A stretch of 64,000 nucleotides of DNA from Typhlomys cinereus. Taxonomy: Eukaryota; Chordata; Mammalia; Rodentia; Platacanthomyidae. A model generated the notes under the pieces. The model had not been told where the DNA came from. It was given only the letters and a program-made list of their open reading frames with translations, and ran no database searches. Shown here piece by piece: positions 45,133-64,000 of this stretch. Position numbers and translations under genes: made by a program. Position 1 is the first letter of the stretch. Each line of letters opens with the position of its first letter. Location: assembly GCA_023101885.1 (NCBI GenBank), contig JALPQD010000207.1, positions 873,844 through 937,843 of the forward strand, read 5' to 3'.

Positions 45133-45905
45133 CAGAGTGCACAAAGAACTTAAAAAAAAATTAAACACCTAGGAGGTTAACAATCCAATTAGAAAATGGG
45201 CCCTGGGGGCTGGAGAGGTGGCTCAGGGGTTAAGCCTCTGCCTTGCAGGCTGAAGGTCCTGAGTTCAGATCCTAGACCCCACGTATAGATGCCGGGGAGA
45301 AGTGGGGGCGGCCTGCGCTTTTGGTCCTGGTAGGGTGGAGCCTGTGAATCCCGGGGCAGAGTAAATAAGGAGGTGGAGGCGGTCCGTGGGGGTTCCCGAA
45401 TTCGCCCGTGGTCCTACACACACACATACATACATACATACATACATACACACACGCGCGCACACACACACAATTGAATAAATAATAATAAAAAAAATTT
45501 AAAAAAGAGAACTATTTAAAGAAAATGGGCCCTGGAACTTAAAAGAAACTCTTCCCAGGACAAAATTAAAATGTCCAACAAATATCTTAAAAAATGTTCC
45601 AGCTCCATAGCCATTAGGGAAAGGCAAATCAAAACCACCCTGAAATATCATCTTACCCCATTTGGAAGATATAAAATCCAAAACACATATGACAACAAAT
45701 GCCAGAGAGGATGTGGGGAGAAGGGAACCTGCATACACTGCTGGTGGGAATGCAGACTACTCATACAAGTGCTCTGGAGGTCAGTATGGCAGTTTCTGAA
45801 AAAGTTAAAAATCAAAATGCCATATGATCCAACTATACTACTAATGGGAATATTTCCAAAGACTGCTTCATCTTACTATGGAATAAATTTTTATAATTCA
45901 AGTTA
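45133..45905 (+). mobile_element. LINE-1 ORF2 C-terminal segment, interrupted by a SINE
   Basis: CTAATATCCAGAGTGCACAA through an ORF2 tail that still reads CWWECRLLIQVLWRSVWQFL and KKLKIKMPYDPT. A fossil fragment, not a gene. The SINE at 45207-45505 splits it. Confidence 0.88.
45207..45505 (+). mobile_element. CpG-rich SINE inside the LINE-1 fragment
   Basis: GAAAATGGGCCCTGG is repeated on both sides (about 45192 and 45520), an exact target-site duplication. The tail has (CATA)n and GCGCGC. Confidence 0.92.
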
Positions 45906-45939
45906 ATTTTTATTTTGAGTGGGAAATAAAAGGGGAGGG

Positions 45940-45990
45940 AAGGAGGGAGAGAGAGAGAGAAAGAGAGAAAGAGAGAGAGAGAGAGAGAGA
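45940..45990. repeat. (GA)n microsatellite
   Basis: GAGA-rich run leading into an antisense B2-like body at 45990-46095. Confidence 0.85.
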
Positions 45991-46354
45991 ACATCTGGAA
46001 GTTGGTGCTCTCCTACCATGCAGCCCTCTGGGGATTGTACTCAGTTTAAGAGGTATGAGCAGGCACCTTTGCCTCCTGAACTATCTTGCTGCCCATCCAG
46101 GAATATTTTTAAATACATACAGTCTAACAAAGGGAATACATTTTTCACTTTATCTCATAAAAAAAAATGAGCGTTAATGGGATGGGACAGAGGACCTAGT
46201 GCACGGTAGACAAGGGCTGTATTGCTAAAGCATCTCCAGCTGTTTGCCTAGACCCCTTCTGAAGTGCGGCTGAGTGACAGAATAGCTTGGAAGATACCAT
46301 CCTCCCTCCTCAGCCTCCTGAATGCTGGGATTACAGATTTGCATCCCTGCTCCC

Positions 46355-46683
46355 AGCTTCATCTTATTATTATTATTATTATTATTTATTCAACTGTGTG
46401 CATGTGTGTGTGTATGTGCACGCGTGTGTGTATGTGTGTGTGTGTGTGTGTGTCTGTGTATGTGTAGAACCACGGACGAATTCGTGAACCACCATGGACT
46501 CCTCCACCTCCTTCTGCCCCGGGATTCACAGGCTCCGCCCTACCAGGACCAGAAGCGCAGGCAGCCCCTGCTTCCGCCTGGCGTCTATACGTGGGATCTG
46601 GGATCCGAACTCAGGACCTTCCACCTGCAAGCCGGAGGCTTAACCCCTGAGCCACCTCTCCAGCCCCCCAGCTTCATCTTTTT
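46355..46683 (-). mobile_element. CpG-rich SINE with target-site duplication
   Basis: CCAGCTTCATCTT flanks both ends (about 46352 and 46668). Close to the family consensus. Confidence 0.92.
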
Positions 46684-46844
46684 AAGTGTTCCAGCACATA
46701 GGACCTTATCCTCTTGTTGAAGGCTTTTGATTAACTTTCATGTTTATGTTTTGTCCATTCACCTAATCTACTTGCATTGTGCTAATTCAAGGGAAAAAAA
46801 GTTGACTCTGTGAATTTATATATTTGCTGGAAAAGCTGTACATT

Positions 46845-46982
46845 TTTTTGAGACAGAGTTTTACATCTTCGTCTGGCGTCCTCCTATGTAGGTGAGGGTG
46901 ACCTTGGGCTTCTCACCCCTTTGCTTTCACTTCCCCAGTGGGATTACCGGCTCACTTCCCCAGTGGGATTACTGGCACGTTC
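46845..46982 (-). mobile_element. B1-like SINE with short internal duplication
   Basis: TTTTTTGAGACAGAGTTTTA start. CACTTCCCCAGTGGGATTAC occurs twice, at about 46928 and 46952. Confidence 0.6.
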
Positions 46983-47159
46983 TGCTATGTCAAGTTCTGA
47001 TTCTATCTTTACTTCCTTTCTTCTGTTAGGTTCTCTTTTCAGTTTTTCCATTAAACCAGAAAACATTGTCTGGATTCATAAAGGAAGAGATGTGATAAGG
47101 CCTAAATTAATTTATGCACAAATATAAACATGTGCAGATTTATACAACCACACAAAGTC

Positions 47160-47640
47160 TCGAATTGACAAATGTACAAGTCACTGTCAACAGTGGAGGA
47201 ACAGGAACTATGAGGAAAGACAACAAATATAACCAAAGAATTTACATAGACACACCCTGACTTTTCTAGGATTTTAGCGCAGTATTATGGACTAAAACAT
47301 AAACAGCTGCTTATTTCAACCTCAGTTTTTTCACATTTCAAAAAGGCGAAGTGTTACAATTTAAAATAAAATGTTAAATTTAGCAAATACCAAAGTAAAG
47401 CACTATGCAGAAAGAACAACTTTTTACTGCAAAAATCGGTATTTATTTTCCACAGCCATGACAAGTACCGAGTTCTTCAAAGTGACCCCAGCACTGGTGC
47501 ACCGCAGGCGGTAGCTCCATCTTCTCAAGGCTAGGGATGGAGGCGGCTCTGCGTGCCCAGCAAGTACTCTACTACTCACTCCAGCCTCAGAAAGGTTTTT
47601 TTTTTAAAATAAAAAAGTTCTAAAAACTCTACACTCAACA
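47160..47640. other. Sequence beyond the DDX43 3' end
   Basis: AT-rich. A short GC-richer insert at 47455-47590 (CCAGCACTGGTGCACCGCAG) may be a SINE remnant. No gene seen. Confidence 0.35.
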
Positions 47641-47669
47641 AATATCCATGAAAAAAAATTTCAAGTCAA

Positions 47670-62159
<14,490 letters not shown>

Positions 62160-62379
62160 CTGAAACAAGGATGACAACACAACTTCGATAAATAATGAGA
62201 ATGGACATTCACCAACACCGATTTGAAGGTTGACATATCAAACTAAAATGTGTACTGAGTTCCCTGCACACAGTTTTAGACAGCTCTATACTTGGTCACC
62301 CAGCCTCAAGTACATATTTCACCCAGGAAAGGAATCTTTAATATTAAAGTTTCTAATAAAAGAAAACATGACTTTTAAA

Positions 62380-62387
62380 ACATATTT

Positions 62388-62430
<43 letters not shown>

Positions 62431-62966
62431 CTGTATCATAGGGCGCTGTGTGTTCTTGTGGAAGACCAAGGGTGACTTCAGGAATCATCTTAGATTGCTT
62501 CTACCTTCTTCTTGCTTCACTCTGGGATTTCCCAGGCTCTGCCCACGAGGGCTTGAAGTGCAGGCCGTCAATGTTTCTGCTTGGCGTTTTATACATGGGA
62601 CCTGCTATCTGAACTCAGAACCTTCTGCTTGCGAGGTGAAGTCTTTTTTTTTTTTTATTCAACTGTGTGCATGTGCGTGTGTATGTGCATGTGTATGTGC
62701 GCGCGCGTGTGTGTCTGTGTATGTATAGAACCACGGATGAATTCGCGAACCACCATGGACGCCTCCACCTCCTTCTGCCCCGGGATTCACAGGCTCCGCC
62801 CTACCAGGACCAGAAGCGCAGGCCGCCCCCGCTTCCGCCCGGCGTCTATACGTGGGATCTGGGATCCGAACTCAGGACCTTCCGCCTGCAAGGCGGAGGC
62901 TTAACCCCTGAGCCACCTCTCCAGCCCGCGAGGTGAAGTCTTAACCCGAGTCATCTCTCCAGCACA
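62380..62966 (-). mobile_element. Older SINE split by a younger SINE of the same family
   Basis: Host parts 62380-62642 and about 62927-62966. GCGAGGTGAAGTCTT appears at about 62630 and 62927 as the insertion's target duplication. (GT)18 in the host tail. Confidence 0.92.
62645..62926 (-). mobile_element. CpG-rich SINE nested in the older copy
   Basis: One of the best-preserved copies; the hairpin-like TTCCGCCTGCAAGGCGGA at 62880 is intact. Same orientation as the host. Confidence 0.93.
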
Positions 62967-63212
62967 GAAAACATAACTTTTATGAGACATAAAACCACTA
63001 CAACCAATGAATTTGCACCCTTTATTAGGCTGATTTTGCTATTTTTTCTTTGAAATTAAACATCTTTAGTGTTGTATATGTGTGCATGTGTATGTGTGTG
63101 TTGCTAATCAAACTCGGTGTCTTGCATATGCCAGGAAAATGCTCTAACACTGAGTTATACCTCCTAGCCAGAATTATTACTTTTAGGTAAAGATACATAT
63201 CTTTACCTTTTC

Positions 63213-63214
<2 letters not shown>

Positions 63215-63259
<45 letters not shown>

Positions 63260-63935
63260 CAGAGGGACACTGCATGCCCCTGTGCAAGACCAAGGTTGAT
63301 TTTGGTAATCATTCTGGATTGTTTCTATGTTTCTACCTTTTTTTTTTTTTTTTTTGCTTTGCTCTGGGATTTCCCAGGCTCTGACCACCAGGGCTGGAAG
63401 TGTAGGCCAATGCTATTTTTGTTTGGCATTTTTTAAAATTAATTTCTTATTTTTCTACATTTACAAGCACACCAAGCACCCATCCCTGCCGCCCTTCCAT
63501 CCTCTCCCTTTCCTTCATTTAATCCCCCCACTCCCACACACCCACACGCCTCCATGGATCCACATAGATCACCCCAGCCTGTCCACTCCTGTGGGGGCTC
63601 AAACCTCTGAGGCATATCAAGTTGCCTCTGCAGGCCACCCCACTGACAGGCATTTTCCCCCACTGATCCAGCTCCAGACTCCAAGGCTTCCCCTGGATGC
63701 TGCCTTCCTCTTTGTCTATGGGGGCATGTGGTATGTCAGTCATTCTGCAGGTCTGAGAAGGACAAGTCTCACTGCAGGGAGCCCCAGATGCAGCAGTCCT
63801 GCCTGGAGTAGACTGTGTTGTCCAACAGTGGACCTTCACATGGCAATTTTATGTGGGACCTGGGATCTGAACTCAGAACCTTCTGTTTGTTTGCAAGGCA
63901 GAATCTTACCCTCTGAGCCGCCTCTCTAGTTCTCT
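63215..63935 (-). mobile_element. Older SINE split by a LINE-1 3'-end repeat
   Basis: The SINE body 63215-63430 breaks off after TTTGTTTGGCATTTTT and resumes near 63842 with ATGGCAATTTTATGTGGGAC to its head at about 63930. (GT)20 tail at 63217-63257. Confidence 0.85.
63436..63841 (-). mobile_element. LINE-1 3'-end-like repeat, copy 4, inserted in a SINE
   Basis: CTACATTTACAAGCACACCA, TGTCCACTCCTGTGGGGGCT and GACTGTGTTGTCCAACAGTG. Its position inside a SINE shows that the family moved after the older SINE expansion. Confidence 0.65.
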
Positions 63936-64000
63936 GTCTTATTTTTTTTTTTATTTTTTATTTTTTTGTCATTGTCTTTCACTAAACCCAAAACTCACTG

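Noticed and set aside
45571..45906. 111-residue open frame
   Set aside because: It is the eroded C-terminal end of LINE-1 ORF2, truncated on both sides.

Overview
This is a window of rodent nuclear DNA. It has spliced genes with GT/AG introns, and it is packed with B1-, B2- and ID-type SINEs, LINE-1 pieces, LTRs and CA/GT microsatellites. The dominant SINE is tRNA-derived, with two subfamilies: an older AT-rich one and a younger CpG-rich one. It is not a mouse or rat family I know. B1 plus B2-like elements point to the mouse-related clade; a dipodoid (jerboa or jumping mouse) is my guess, from sequence character only.

Three protein-coding genes were recognised by reading exons and checking splice phases by hand. 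(1) MTO1 (minus strand): exons 1-9 lie at 16822 down to 3502, and the remaining 3' exons are beyond the left edge. It encodes the FAD-binding mitochondrial tRNA-U34 modification enzyme. Every junction keeps frame. (2) CGAS, the cytosolic DNA sensor cyclic GMP-AMP synthase (plus strand): five coding exons between 25343 and 40532. (3) DDX43, a DEAD-box helicase (minus strand): twelve coding exons from 62159 to 50817, plus a probable spliced 3'-UTR exon near 47.7 kb. The KH-domain 5' exons lie beyond the right edge. From memory, the order MTO1-CGAS-DDX43 with these orientations matches the human 6q13 neighbourhood.

The unusual gene is CGAS. Its catalytic core is complete in sequence: GS loop, E-x-D and D metal ligands, and the H-x5-CC-x6-C zinc thumb. 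Two things set it apart. Exon 1 has a net one-base frame disruption between the disordered N-terminal region and the catalytic domain. At the extreme C-terminus, a 40-bp antisense SINE-head fragment flanked by a perfect 15-bp direct repeat has replaced the last codons and the stop. The N-terminal region also carries an old in-frame 51-codon tandem duplication, which accounts for its extra length.

Layout: 1-3.5 kb, MTO1 intron 9 with SINEs; 3.5-16.8 kb, MTO1 exons in SINE-rich introns; 16.8-17.0 kb, CpG-rich MTO1 promoter with NRF1-, CRE- and YY1-like sites; 17-25 kb, intergenic SINEs and two probable solo LTRs; 25-40.6 kb, CGAS; 40.6-47.7 kb, intergenic space between the convergent CGAS and DDX43 3' ends, with a rearranged LINE-1 copy; 47.7-64 kb, DDX43 with nested SINEs and LINE-1 fragments.
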